DNA of 64,000 bases from an uncultured Pirellula sp. Its GTDB lineage: Bacteria > Planctomycetota > Planctomycetia > Pirellulales > Pirellulaceae. Under the pieces are notes generated by a model. It was not told where the DNA came from. It did not search any database and saw only the letters and a list, made by a program, of their open reading frames with translations. The position numbers and the translations under genes were made by a program. Positions 1-8,869 of this stretch are shown piece by piece (position 1 is the first letter of the stretch; each line of letters opens with the position of its first letter). The stretch spans positions 1-64,000 of the forward strand of contig CAIOHR010000222.1 in the NCBI GenBank assembly GCA_903858115.1. The letters are read 5' to 3'.

Positions 1-1389
1 CTAGATGCAGCCGTAAAAAAAGCTGGTGCTGACGGAACTCCCTACTCGATTGTCACTCGCGTTCAACAACCTCGTTCCGATGTTCGATTTGTTCGTTGTG
101 AAGGAAGATCCCGAAGAGATTCCCCCGGTAAAATTGTTGGACTCTACGGCACATCGGCTGACGTCACAGCCGAAATGGAACGAGAGCAGGAATTGCAAGC
201 GGCTCGCATGCAAGCGGATGCCGCCAATCGCGCCAAGAGTGAGTTCTTGGCCAACATGAGCCATGAAATCCGAACGCCGCTTACTGCAATTCTTGGCTTC
301 ACGGAAGTTTTGCGTGAGGATGAAAAATTTGCGGCCCCTCCGCATTGGATTCATAACCTCGATACGATAGCCAAAGCAGGAAAACACCTCCTGTCGATCA
401 TCAACGATATTCTGGATTTGTCCAAGATCGAGGCGGATAAAGCCACTTTAGAGTTCATCGAAACACCACTGATCGAAATAATATCCGAGGTTGAACGTCT
501 TCTACGCCCCAGCGCATCGGGCAAGGGGGTATTGCTAGAAACTAAGCTATCAACACCAGTTCCAGATCGAATCCTGTGTGATCCCACGCGTTTACGCCAG
601 ATCCTAATGAATCTCGTCGGAAACGCCGTTAAATTTACAGAAGCTGGATCCATTGTGATCAATGCCAGTGTCGCATCGTCGAACGAGAGTGATTCTTTGA
701 TCATCGACATCGAAGATACGGGGAGAGGGATCAATGCAGAGCAATCTCAATCCATGTTCCAAGCATTTGAACAAGCGGATAAAACCGTCACGCGAAAGCA
801 TGGTGGAACTGGGCTCGGCTTAACCATCAGCCGGAGGTTAGCGGTTATCATGGGAGGCGATGTAACACTGGTGCGAACAGAACTGGGCAAGGGTTCTTGC
901 TTCCGCTTAACATTGCCGTTGATTCCTTTTATCGGTTCTGTCTTCGTCAGAGCCATTCAAACAAAGACAGCTTCCGCCGGTAATGTTAGTCCAGAAAAAA
1001 TGTCGGTCCTCGGGCGAATACTCCTGGCAGAAGATGGACTGGACAATCAGCGACTGATCGCATTTCTTCTAAAGAAAGCAGGAGCAACAGTCGATGTCGC
1101 GGGCGATGGAAAAGTCGCATTAGAAATGATGGATGAAGCGATCGCATCGCAGCATTCATACGATCTTCTGATCACCGATATGCAAATGCCCGTGATGGAC
1201 GGCTACATGCTCGTAGAGACGTTGCGAAGTCGAGGCGTGAAGATACCGATTCTCGCGTTGACAGCACATGCTCAACCGGAAGATCGCCAGAAATGCATGG
1301 ATGCTGGATGTGACGACTATTTGAGCAAACCCATTGATAAGCATTCACTCTTGGTTCTTTGTGCCAAATGGATCGGAGTTCAGCGATAG
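1..1389 (+). CDS. Hybrid sensor histidine kinase/response regulator, 5' end outside window
   Basis: The reading frame is open from base 1, so the gene starts upstream of the window; the tracked ATG at 175 is internal. Residues before it (RFVRCEGRS...[12 protein letters not shown]) look like the end of a PAS/PAC sensor domain. Then come a HisKA domain with phospho-acceptor His about residue 88 ([10 protein letters not shown]), an HATPase_c domain with N-box (NLVGNAVKF), G1 (DTGRG) and G2 (GGTGLGL), and a C-terminal receiver with Asp about 393 ([14 protein letters not shown]) and the later Lys in YLSKPID. The protein should autophosphorylate on His and relay to its own receiver. No DNA-binding output domain is present and the true N-terminus is not visible, so the signal is unknown. 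The next gene, selO, is on the same strand after 122 bp. Confidence 0.93.
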   Translation, partial: LDAAVKKAGADGTPYSIVTRVQQPRSDVRFVRCEGRSRRDSPGKIVGLYGTSADVTAEMEREQELQAARMQADAANRAKSEFLANMSHEIRTPLTAILGFTEVLREDEKFAAPPHWIHNLDTIAKAGKHLLSIINDILDLSKIEADKATLEFIETPLIEIISEVERLLRPSASGKGVLLETKLSTPVPDRILCDPTRLRQILMNLVGNAVKFTEAGSIVINASVASSNESDSLIIDIEDTGRGINAEQSQSMFQAFEQADKTVTRKHGGTGLGLTISRRLAVIMGGDVTLVRTELGKGSCFRLTLPLIPFIGSVFVRAIQTKTASAGNVSPEKMSVLGRILLAEDGLDNQRLIAFLLKKAGATVDVAGDGKVALEMMDEAIASQHSYDLLITDMQMPVMDGYMLVETLRSRGVKIPILALTAHAQPEDRQKCMDAGCDDYLSKPIDKHSLLVLCAKWIGVQR

Positions 1390-1511
1390 ATACTCGGATA
1401 GCCGAAAAGAACGAGAGAGCGTGATAAAAGACTGACGCGATTTTTTTTCTTGGTTGCGAGTACCTATATTTGATATTTGACAACGTAGCAGAGTATCCCC
1501 AGAATAGCGGG

Positions 1512-3095
1512 ATGGATAATGCAATTTTTCAGTCGACGTTTGTAGATGAGTTAATCGGTGATCCGTCTATGGTGAATCGCTCCCGACAAGTTCGAGGGGC
1601 TTGCTATTCAAAAGTGTCACCGACCCCGGGATCCAAACCAGAAATGTTGTCCTGTTCTCCTCGACTTGCGGAGTATTTGGGAATAGAACGCGGTTGGTTG
1701 TCAACCACACAAGCTGCTTCGGTGCTTACCGGCAACGAGTTACTCCCAGGGATGAGCCCCTATGCAATGTGTTACGGTGGTCACCAGTTTGGATCGTGGG
1801 CTGGGCAATTAGGCGATGGTAGAGCTATCAACTTGGGAGAATGGATCGCTCCCGATCAATCCCGTTGGACATGGCAACTGAAAGGTGCTGGCAAGACACC
1901 TTACTCCCGGTTTGGCGATGGACTTGCTGTTTTGCGTTCCTCATTGCGTGAATTTCTTTGCAGTGAAGCGATGCATTTTCTTGGCGTTCCAACAACTCGA
2001 GCACTCAGCTTGACAACGAGTGGTGATTGGGTGACTCGCGACATGTTCTATGATGGTAACCCTCGGAGAGAACCTGGCGCTGTTGTGTGCCGCATAGCGC
2101 CATCGTTTATTCGGTTTGGGAATTTCCAAATATTGTCCGCACAGCAGAATCGTGAACTGCTTCAACAATTGGTGGACTACACGCTTCGTTACTACTTCCC
2201 AGAACTCGGCTCACCCAGCATCGATACGTATGAGCATTGGTTTCGCGAAGTATGTGAACGCACTGCCAAAATGATTGTCGCGTGGATGCGAGTCGGATTC
2301 GTCCATGGCGTTATGAATACGGATAACATGTCGATCCATGGTCTTACCATAGACTATGGTCCGTATGGATGGATCGACAATTACGATCCAGATTGGACAC
2401 CCAACACAACAGACGCGGAGGGACGAAGGTACTGCTTTGGCAATCAACCTCAAATCGCTCAGTGGAATTTAGTTCAATTGGCCAATGCACTCTATCCGCT
2501 CTTCGATGCGACGGAGCCATTGCAACGAGGGCTTGACGCGTATTTGGAAGTGTTGACTCGCGAATCCTCTAATATGTACGCATCGAAGCTAGGGCTCTTG
2601 CCGACCGAAGCAGTTGAATCCATTTGGCAAGACCTTGAGTCGTGGCTTCCGGCCGCAGACATCGATATGACAATCTTCTTTCGACATCTACCGTCCGCTG
2701 CGATAGGGATGGTGCCCGACGCGATCGATGCCAAATGCGTTCTCTCATGGATCGGTCATGCCCTTTATGACGCCAACGCCCTTTCGGACGCAACCATGAG
2801 TCGGATGATAGCATGGATACGATCGTACATCGCGTGCGTTCGAACACAGAACCGCCCCGACCCAGTGCGAGCGATCGAAATGAACCGTACGAATCCGAAG
2901 TATGTCTTGCGAAACTATATGGCTCAAAAAGCGATCGATGCAGCAGAGCAGGGAGACCTAAGTGAGCTTCAAGTGTTATTGCAGCTCCTTGAGAAACCCT
3001 ACGACGAACAACCAGAATACGAACGCTATTTTGCCAAAAGACCCGAGTGGGCACGCAATCGAGCCGGTTGTTCGATGCTTTCTTGTAGCTCGTAA
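1512..3095 (+). CDS. selO: SelO/YdiU family protein adenylyltransferase (AMPylase)
   Basis: This is a pseudokinase-fold enzyme; the SelO family transfers AMP from ATP to Ser/Thr/Tyr of target proteins and is linked to redox homeostasis. Family-typical blocks are clear: YGGHQFGSWAGQLGDGRA, the LKGAGKTPYSRFGDG loop, LRSSLREFLCSEAM, and GFVHGVMNTDNMSIHGLTID followed by DYGPYGWIDNYD. The protein ends in ...LSCSS, placing Cys where many eukaryotic homologues have Sec two residues from the C-terminus. The tracked ORF opens at a TTG (1470), but ATG at 1512 follows a GCGGG stretch and matches the usual distance from the N-terminus to the first conserved block, so I prefer it (527 aa). It stands alone between the kinase and the S51 peptidase. 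Confidence 0.93.
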   Translation: MDNAIFQSTFVDELIGDPSMVNRSRQVRGACYSKVSPTPGSKPEMLSCSPRLAEYLGIERGWLSTTQAASVLTGNELLPGMSPYAMCYGGHQFGSWAGQLGDGRAINLGEWIAPDQSRWTWQLKGAGKTPYSRFGDGLAVLRSSLREFLCSEAMHFLGVPTTRALSLTTSGDWVTRDMFYDGNPRREPGAVVCRIAPSFIRFGNFQILSAQQNRELLQQLVDYTLRYYFPELGSPSIDTYEHWFREVCERTAKMIVAWMRVGFVHGVMNTDNMSIHGLTIDYGPYGWIDNYDPDWTPNTTDAEGRRYCFGNQPQIAQWNLVQLANALYPLFDATEPLQRGLDAYLEVLTRESSNMYASKLGLLPTEAVESIWQDLESWLPAADIDMTIFFRHLPSAAIGMVPDAIDAKCVLSWIGHALYDANALSDATMSRMIAWIRSYIACVRTQNRPDPVRAIEMNRTNPKYVLRNYMAQKAIDAAEQGDLSELQVLLQLLEKPYDEQPEYERYFAKRPEWARNRAGCSMLSCSS

Positions 3096-3156
3096 CACGT
3101 TATTTACTATACTACGTGGCCAATGGTCCTTTTCGCTCAAGCAATAGAGGTTTGTT

Positions 3157-4776
3157 GTGTTGCAATCTTTCGTGAAGGTGTGGCTTCAAGATTTTTCGAT
3201 GCTTGTTGTTTCTCTTGTAGCGATGACCGCTTCCGCACAAGATTTTGTGGAGCGATTTGACGATTGGCCGCTCGATCTCAAGATTGGTGGAACTCTTGGT
3301 ATCGCCAGGGAACCGGTGATACCAAGCAGACTTGTCGATCTTGTTAGCGGAAAGGCTTCGCGTTCAGTGCTACTTTTAGTAAATGGTAATTCGGAGGGTA
3401 AGGTCCATGAATCTTTCCAACAACTGGATGCATTGAAGACTGTCGATGTGAATTCTGAAATAGAATTTGAATCCTCGACCCGTATCGTTTTTTGGATCGA
3501 CGATCGAAAGCCTGAGCAGATACCTGCCGAAACAAAAGAGCGAATCGAAAAATACCTATCCAACGTTTTGCGCAATGGCGGCTCTGTTTTTGTATGCGGA
3601 TCACATGCTGGACTGGTTGGGCATCGCTTTATAAGCAAATCCACCGATCATGAACTTCGTATCGAGCGAGGTATGAATCTATTGCCAGATTGCATGTTGC
3701 AAATGGAGTTTCCGCCAACCCACGAGGCAGAGGAGTCTTTTTTGTCTAGCCTGACCTATCATCCAAAATGCGTAGGAGTGGGGCTCGAAGCGGGGACATG
3801 GATGCTATTACAGAATCGGAAAATTCGAGTTGTAGGCGATGGCTTCGGCAAATTCCTATTGGCACCAGGTACCTACCCCTCTGCTCGAGTTCATAGCATT
3901 CGCGACACGGTTCCGAAAGTGAAGGAACTCGATAAGGTTCTTGTCGACTTGACTCAGTGGCGCCGTGAAGCAATCGATCGAACGCTGCCACTTTTCCCTC
4001 CCAAGGATACGGTACAACCGATAGTCAAGAACGGACACTTGCTCATCGTTGGTGGTGGTGGCCTCCCGTCAGGACTTATGGACCGATTCGTCGAATTAGC
4101 TGGTGGGATCGACAATGCCAAATTGGTTTACGTTCCATGCGAAGAAGACGATCAAGTGGCAGAGAAACATAGCACCGTTGAGATGTGGAAGCGAATGGGA
4201 GTTAAGAACGCAACCTATATCCACACAAAAGATCGGAACCAGGCAAATGAAGATGACTCCTTTTTGAGACCTCTGGTCAGTGCGACAGGCATCTGGTTCG
4301 GAGGTGGTCGACAATGGAACCTTGCGGACAGCTATTACGGAACCAAGGCGCATCGACTTATGAAGCAGTGTGTGGAACGAGGCGGAGTCATCGGCGGTTC
4401 CTCGGCAGGAGCTTCCATTCAAGCAGCGTATCTAGCGAGAGCAACGCCGATTGAGAACTTTCAAATCATGGCACCCGGTTACGAGCGGGGTGGACTAGGG
4501 TTTTTACAAGGTGTTGCCATCGATCAGCATTTCTCTCAACGCAATCGCATCCCCGACATGAGCCAATTGGTAAAGACTTACCCACAGTTGCTAGGCATCG
4601 GCATCGATGAAACGACCGCGATCGAAGTCTCCGCATCGACGGCAATCGTTTCAGGCAATGGCAGCGTGTACTTCTTCGATGGAACCAAACGAAGTGAAGA
4701 CGACGCTCCTTCGCTCGTGAAACTTCGAGAAGGAGACCGATACGATTTGATTCTACGCAGTATGATCCGAGAGTAA
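3157..4776 (+). CDS. Secreted peptidase S51 (cyanophycinase-like) with an extra N-terminal domain
   Basis: The C-terminal half (about residues 290-520) is a peptidase S51 domain: LLIVGGGGLPSG near its start, WFGGGRQWNLAD, the nucleophile elbow GGSSAGAS with Ser416 as likely nucleophile, and DQHFSQRNR carrying the expected His. S51 enzymes include cyanophycinase and Asp-dipeptidase; here the substrate is unknown. A hydrophobic N-terminus ending ...TASAQDF suggests export. Residues about 60-250 form an additional alpha/beta region (SVFVCGSHAGLVGH), possibly a flavodoxin- or glutamine-amidotransferase-like domain; this is inference. The GTG start at 3157 has AGAGG six bases upstream. The gene converges on the phosphoketolase. 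Calling it a true cyanophycinase would be too strong without a neighbouring cyanophycin synthetase. Confidence 0.85.
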   Translation: MLQSFVKVWLQDFSMLVVSLVAMTASAQDFVERFDDWPLDLKIGGTLGIAREPVIPSRLVDLVSGKASRSVLLLVNGNSEGKVHESFQQLDALKTVDVNSEIEFESSTRIVFWIDDRKPEQIPAETKERIEKYLSNVLRNGGSVFVCGSHAGLVGHRFISKSTDHELRIERGMNLLPDCMLQMEFPPTHEAEESFLSSLTYHPKCVGVGLEAGTWMLLQNRKIRVVGDGFGKFLLAPGTYPSARVHSIRDTVPKVKELDKVLVDLTQWRREAIDRTLPLFPPKDTVQPIVKNGHLLIVGGGGLPSGLMDRFVELAGGIDNAKLVYVPCEEDDQVAEKHSTVEMWKRMGVKNATYIHTKDRNQANEDDSFLRPLVSATGIWFGGGRQWNLADSYYGTKAHRLMKQCVERGGVIGGSSAGASIQAAYLARATPIENFQIMAPGYERGGLGFLQGVAIDQHFSQRNRIPDMSQLVKTYPQLLGIGIDETTAIEVSASTAIVSGNGSVYFFDGTKRSEDDAPSLVKLREGDRYDLILRSMIRE

Positions 4777-4827
4777 CTTCGCGAATTTGCCGCTACGACT
4801 ATGAACCTTGGGCAAGTTTACTTCCGA

Positions 4828-4865
4828 ACATTCGTAACGCTTCGTTACATTCGTAACGCTTCGTT
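4828..4865. repeat. Perfect tandem duplication of a 19-bp unit
   Basis: The unit ACATTCGTAACGCTTCGTT occurs twice head to tail between the convergent stops of the S51 peptidase and the phosphoketolase. Each unit contains a short AACG...CGTT inverted repeat, so the duplicated region could act as a weak bidirectional transcription end. No U-tract follows. Confidence 0.8.
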
Positions 4866-4869
4866 CGGA

Positions 4870-7332
4870 TCAAGTATTATCACCCTCGGTCGAGGTTTTC
4901 GAAACCTTGGAATCGACAATCGCGCCCCACCGCCAACCGCGGATCTCTGGCATGTCGTCGCCGTGCTCTTCGATGTACTGCTTGTGGTCCACTAGTTTTT
5001 CTTGGATCTCTTGCTTGAAATATGCGGCTTTCGCGCCAAGTTGCGGCAATCGATCGATGACATCTTGGGCCAAATGAAACCGGTCCAGATCGTTCAATAC
5101 CACCATATCGAACGGTGTTGTCGTCGTGCCTTCCTCCTTGTAGCCCCGAACATGCAGATTGTGATGATTGGTCCGACGGTACGTCAAGCGATGGATCAGC
5201 GTCGGGTAGCCGTGGAAGGCAAAAATGATCGGCTTGTCCTTCGTGAAGATCGCGTCGTAGTCACGATCGGAAAGGCCATGCGGATGCTCACTTGCAGATT
5301 GCAATTTCATCAAATTGACGACATTAACGACCCGAATCTTCAAGTCCGTGAGATGAGTTCGTAGCAATTCGACTGCAGCTAATGTCTCCAATGTTGGTAC
5401 ATCGCCACAGCAAGCCATCACAACGTCCGGTTCATGGCCCCGATCGTTGCTCGCAAACTCCCAAATCCCAACTCCTGCCGCACAATGCTTGATCGCTTGG
5501 TCCATCGTCAACCACTGAGGTGCTGGCTGTTTCCCGGCTATCACAACATTCACATAGTTTCTGCTTCGCAAACAGTGATCGGTGACTGTCAGCAAACAAT
5601 TCGCGTCGGGTGGCAAATAGACGCGTACGATTTCCGACTTCTTGTTGATCACATGATCGATGAAGCCCGGATCTTGATGACTGAACCCATTGTGGTCCTG
5701 TCGCCACACGTGGGAACTTAAAAAATAATTGAGCGAGGCGATCGGGCGTCGCCACGGAATTTCATTGCAAACCTTCAGCCATTTGGCATGTTGATTGAAC
5801 ATGGAATCGATGATGTGGATGAAGGCTTCGTAGCACGAGAAGAACCCGTGTCTGCCGGTCAAAAGATAGCCTTCGAGCCATCCCTGGCATTGGTGTTCGC
5901 TTAGCACTTCCATAACCCGCCCATCAGGCGAAAGATGGTCGTCTTCGGGATAAATCTCCGCCATGTAGCAACGGTTGGTCACCTCAAGGATGTCTTGCCA
6001 CCGGTTCGAATTGTTTTCGTCGGGGCTGAAGATTCGAAAGTTCTTGCTATCTAAATTGTTCTTCATTACATCCCGTAAAAACTTACCCATGACGCGCGCG
6101 GATTCGGTATCGACAGCGCCGGGACAGGGGACATCGACAGCAAAGTCTCGATAGTCGGGCATTTTGAGATCGCGCAATAGAGCGCCACCGTTGGCGTGCG
6201 GGTTGCTGCTCATCCGGCGTTGACCTTTTGGGGCCAAAGATGCAAATTCGGGCTTCAGTCTCCCGCGATCATCGAACAACTCTTCTGGCCGATAGCTTTT
6301 CATCCATTGTTCAAGAATTCGAATGTGACCTTCTTTTTGCATCTCCCCCATGGGTACTTGGTGGCTGCGCCAATAGTCTTCACATTTTTTGCCATCGATT
6401 TCTGCCGGGCAAGTCCATCCTTTCGGAGTTCGAAAGACGATCATTGGCCAAGCGGGCCTTGTAGTCACTCCATGATTACGAGCTTCGTCCCAAATACGTT
6501 TGATCTCTGCTGTCGCGATGTCCATCGCCGAGGCGAGCTGTTGATGAACCGACTCCGGTTCGTGCCCTTCTACCCAGAGCGGTTTATAGCCCATCCCTTC
6601 AAAGTACTTCCCAAGTTCGTCTTTGGGGATGCGAGCCAGGAAGCAAGGGTTCGCGATCTTGTAGCCATTGAGATGCAGGATCGGAAGAACGGCACCATCG
6701 CGAGCGGGATTCAGGAATTTGTTACCGTGCCAACCGGTTGCTAAAGGGCCGGTTTCTGCTTCGCCATCGCCGACCACACACGCAACGATCAAGTCGGGAT
6801 TGTCAAACGCTGCTCCGTACGCATGACTCAGGGCATAACCTAGCTCGCCACCTTCGTGAATACTTCCAGGCGTTTCAGGTGCAACGTGACTGGGAATGCC
6901 TCCTGGAAAGCTAAACTGCTTGAAGAACTTTTGCATCCCTTCTTCGTCTTGACTGATGTTGGGATAAACCTCGCTGTAAGTTCCTTCGAGATAAGCGTGT
7001 GCAACCAACGAAGGACCGCCGTGCCCCGGCCCAATCACGTAAACAACATTGAGATCATCCCGTGCAATGACACGATTGAGATGGACGCAAAGCATGTTGA
7101 GCCCTGGAGAAGTACCCCAATGCCCGAGCAAGCGTGGTTTGATATGTTCACGGCGAAGCGGTTCCCTCAGCAGAGGGTTCTCCATCAGGTATATTTGACC
7201 GACCGATAGATAGTTGAGTGCTCGCCAATAACCGTCCATTCGCTGAAGTTCGTCAGCGGTGAGTGGGCCGGCTAAAGTCTGTACTGGATTCGATAGTTCT
7301 GCGGAGTGGCTCGTTGACTGTGCGACATGCAT
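4870..7332 (-). CDS. xfp: Phosphoketolase (xylulose-5-phosphate/fructose-6-phosphate)
   Basis: Thiamine-diphosphate enzyme that cleaves xylulose 5-phosphate (often also fructose 6-phosphate) with phosphate to acetyl phosphate plus an aldose phosphate. The 820-aa length is normal for the family. Diagnostic blocks include [36 protein letters not shown], the ThDP/Mg motif [19 protein letters not shown] about residue 190, and [11 protein letters not shown] in the pyrimidine-binding domain, followed by the C-terminal domain ([25 protein letters not shown]). The start at 7332 lies just after an AAAGA stretch. No acetate kinase or phosphotransacetylase is adjacent, so the fate of acetyl phosphate cannot be read from context. 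Assignment is very secure; substrate preference is not resolved. Confidence 0.97.
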   Translation of the reverse strand: MHVAQSTSHSAELSNPVQTLAGPLTADELQRMDGYWRALNYLSVGQIYLMENPLLREPLRREHIKPRLLGHWGTSPGLNMLCVHLNRVIARDDLNVVYVIGPGHGGPSLVAHAYLEGTYSEVYPNISQDEEGMQKFFKQFSFPGGIPSHVAPETPGSIHEGGELGYALSHAYGAAFDNPDLIVACVVGDGEAETGPLATGWHGNKFLNPARDGAVLPILHLNGYKIANPCFLARIPKDELGKYFEGMGYKPLWVEGHEPESVHQQLASAMDIATAEIKRIWDEARNHGVTTRPAWPMIVFRTPKGWTCPAEIDGKKCEDYWRSHQVPMGEMQKEGHIRILEQWMKSYRPEELFDDRGRLKPEFASLAPKGQRRMSSNPHANGGALLRDLKMPDYRDFAVDVPCPGAVDTESARVMGKFLRDVMKNNLDSKNFRIFSPDENNSNRWQDILEVTNRCYMAEIYPEDDHLSPDGRVMEVLSEHQCQGWLEGYLLTGRHGFFSCYEAFIHIIDSMFNQHAKWLKVCNEIPWRRPIASLNYFLSSHVWRQDHNGFSHQDPGFIDHVINKKSEIVRVYLPPDANCLLTVTDHCLRSRNYVNVVIAGKQPAPQWLTMDQAIKHCAAGVGIWEFASNDRGHEPDVVMACCGDVPTLETLAAVELLRTHLTDLKIRVVNVVNLMKLQSASEHPHGLSDRDYDAIFTKDKPIIFAFHGYPTLIHRLTYRRTNHHNLHVRGYKEEGTTTTPFDMVVLNDLDRFHLAQDVIDRLPQLGAKAAYFKQEIQEKLVDHKQYIEEHGDDMPEIRGWRWGAIVDSKVSKTSTEGDNT

Positions 7333-7619
7333 GACGGTCTTTCTTTCGCTCTAATTCAAAGCGTATGAGAAACGTTGTCGGCTGTCATATGATAGGGGAC
7401 ACCGACCACCACCATCTTAGCGTTGCATCGGTTGGTTGGGCACGTCAGAAAGTCAATGCACCCAGGGAAGAAGTAGCAAACCCAAAAAATGTGTCAAGTT
7501 GTCTCGATTGTCGTGGACCGCCCCGCCAGTCCACTTCTTGAACTTTTGTTTGATGCCCGCTGTAAGCAAATATCTAACAAACCATTCTGAGCATCGACTG
7601 GCCGGTCGGCGACACTGGG

Positions 7620-8447
7620 CTACTCGCTGATGCGTTTGTCTCGCTCGATGAACGCATAGGCGTTGTGATTATGGATCGACTCGAAGTTTTCCGAGAAGCA
7701 TTGATACCAAGTGATTCGATCGTCAGCATTCAAGACTACCGCCATATCACGAACAATGTCTTCGACGAACTTGGGATTTTCATAAGCCCGTTCCGTCACC
7801 CACTTTTCGTCAGGCCGCTTGAGCACCGAGAACACCTGAGTCGACGCGCATTGTTCGATCATGGCAAATAGTTCTTCGATCCAAAGATGCGCACCGTCAG
7901 CAAGTCGAACTTTGACCGTCATTTCGCAACGTTGGTTGTGTGCTCCGTAGTCGGAAATTTCTTTCGAGCAGGGACAAAGACTAGTGGCTGGCACTTTGAT
8001 AGTCATAATGAAGTCATCGATTCCATTGCTCGCCACTTCAAAAGTCACGTCTATATCTAGCTTCCCTACACGACCCGTTACAGGTGCTTTCTTGTCGATA
8101 AAGTAAGGAAAGCTAAGCTCGAGATGTGCATCTTTCGCCTTGAGTGACTCCTTCATGGCACGGCAAACATCGCTCAGTGTGTCGGAGCTCAGCTCGTCGT
8201 GATGTTCATTGAGGACCTCGAGGAATCGGGACATGTGAGTCCCTTTCTCGTCGTGAGGAAGAGAGACATACATGTTGATGGAAGCAACCGTATGGACTCG
8301 GCCGTTGCCGTCTCCGTTGCCCGGAGTTCGTAAAGAAATAGGATATCGGACTCCCTTCACGCCTACTTTATTTATGGCAACTTTGCGTCGATCGCCGGTG
8401 GATTGGATATCGGGAAGTGACTTCAAGGTTCTCTCTCGTTGGATCAT
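7620..8447 (-). CDS. folE2: GTP cyclohydrolase FolE2 (type IB)
   Basis: Converts GTP to 7,8-dihydroneopterin triphosphate, the first step of folate (and queuosine) synthesis, using a fold distinct from FolE. With the ATG at 8447 the protein is 275 aa, normal for the family; the tracked start at 8642 would add 65 unrelated residues. Key segments: DIQSTGDRRKVAINKVGVKG at the N-terminus, the metal/active-site stretch CPCSKEISDYGAHNQRC (residues 158-174), EELFAMIEQCAS, LKRPDEKWVTERAYENPKF and FESIHNHNAYA near the end. An in-frame ATG at 8480 is an alternative start. The gene is divergent from the giant haem protein. folK in this window (55015-55863) acts later in the same pathway. Known FolE2 enzymes work with metals other than zinc and are often used under zinc limitation; no Zur-like site was recognised. 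Confidence 0.93.
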   Translation of the reverse strand: MIQRERTLKSLPDIQSTGDRRKVAINKVGVKGVRYPISLRTPGNGDGNGRVHTVASINMYVSLPHDEKGTHMSRFLEVLNEHHDELSSDTLSDVCRAMKESLKAKDAHLELSFPYFIDKKAPVTGRVGKLDIDVTFEVASNGIDDFIMTIKVPATSLCPCSKEISDYGAHNQRCEMTVKVRLADGAHLWIEELFAMIEQCASTQVFSVLKRPDEKWVTERAYENPKFVEDIVRDMAVVLNADDRITWYQCFSENFESIHNHNAYAFIERDKRISE

Positions 8448-8869
8448 AATAATAGTTTCTATCGGTTGTTCGTGGCACATCAACAGAACGGGCCCCACGC
8501 TTTGGCTGGAGCAACTATCTGATTGCAATGCTCTCCATGAGTACTGCCATTTCGCGGTTTGCGGTAACACCTTTTTGACCGTCAAGTGTACCCACTGGGC
8601 TAGTCCTGGAAGCCTTTTTTCCAGTGGAAGCATGATTATCAACTAGAAAATTGAACATGCTTGCATTCGAAATCTTGATTTTCGACTCCTTGTGCAATGC
8701 AACGATTTTCGAACGACACTTGACATTTCGGACTGGGCAATTCCTGAGGCCGGTCGTGGAAAAGACGGCTCGTGAATTTCAAGGTATAATAGCTCTCCCA
8801 CCTCGACACCTGTTTTCGATCGGTTTCCCGCTGGCCTGTTTTCTTCCTCACAACTTGGTTGAATGCTCT
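8448..8869. other. Divergent intergenic region between folE2 and the giant PVC haem protein
   Basis: About 420 bp without a convincing gene. The downstream frame stays open back to 8651, but translation there lacks any domain and precedes a clear signal peptide. A perfect TATAAT lies at 8785-8790, about 80 bp before the ATG at 8870, without a good -35 box. On the minus strand no convincing promoter for folE2 was seen. Confidence 0.5.
8785..8790 (+). promoter_or_regulatory. Candidate -10 box for the giant PVC haem protein
   Basis: A consensus TATAAT on the plus strand, placed so that transcription would begin about 70 bp upstream of the preferred start codon. No matching -35 hexamer is visible at 16-18 bp, so this is a weak call based on the -10 sequence and position only. 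Confidence 0.3.

Noticed and set aside
7436-7630. 64-aa ORF between folE2 and the phosphoketolase
   Set aside because: No family resemblance, no ribosome site, and it overlaps the end of folE2; the 287-bp spacer shows no other feature.
8651-8869. 73-codon N-terminal extension of the giant haem protein
   Set aside because: It precedes a normal signal peptide, has no domain, and a TATAAT lies inside it.
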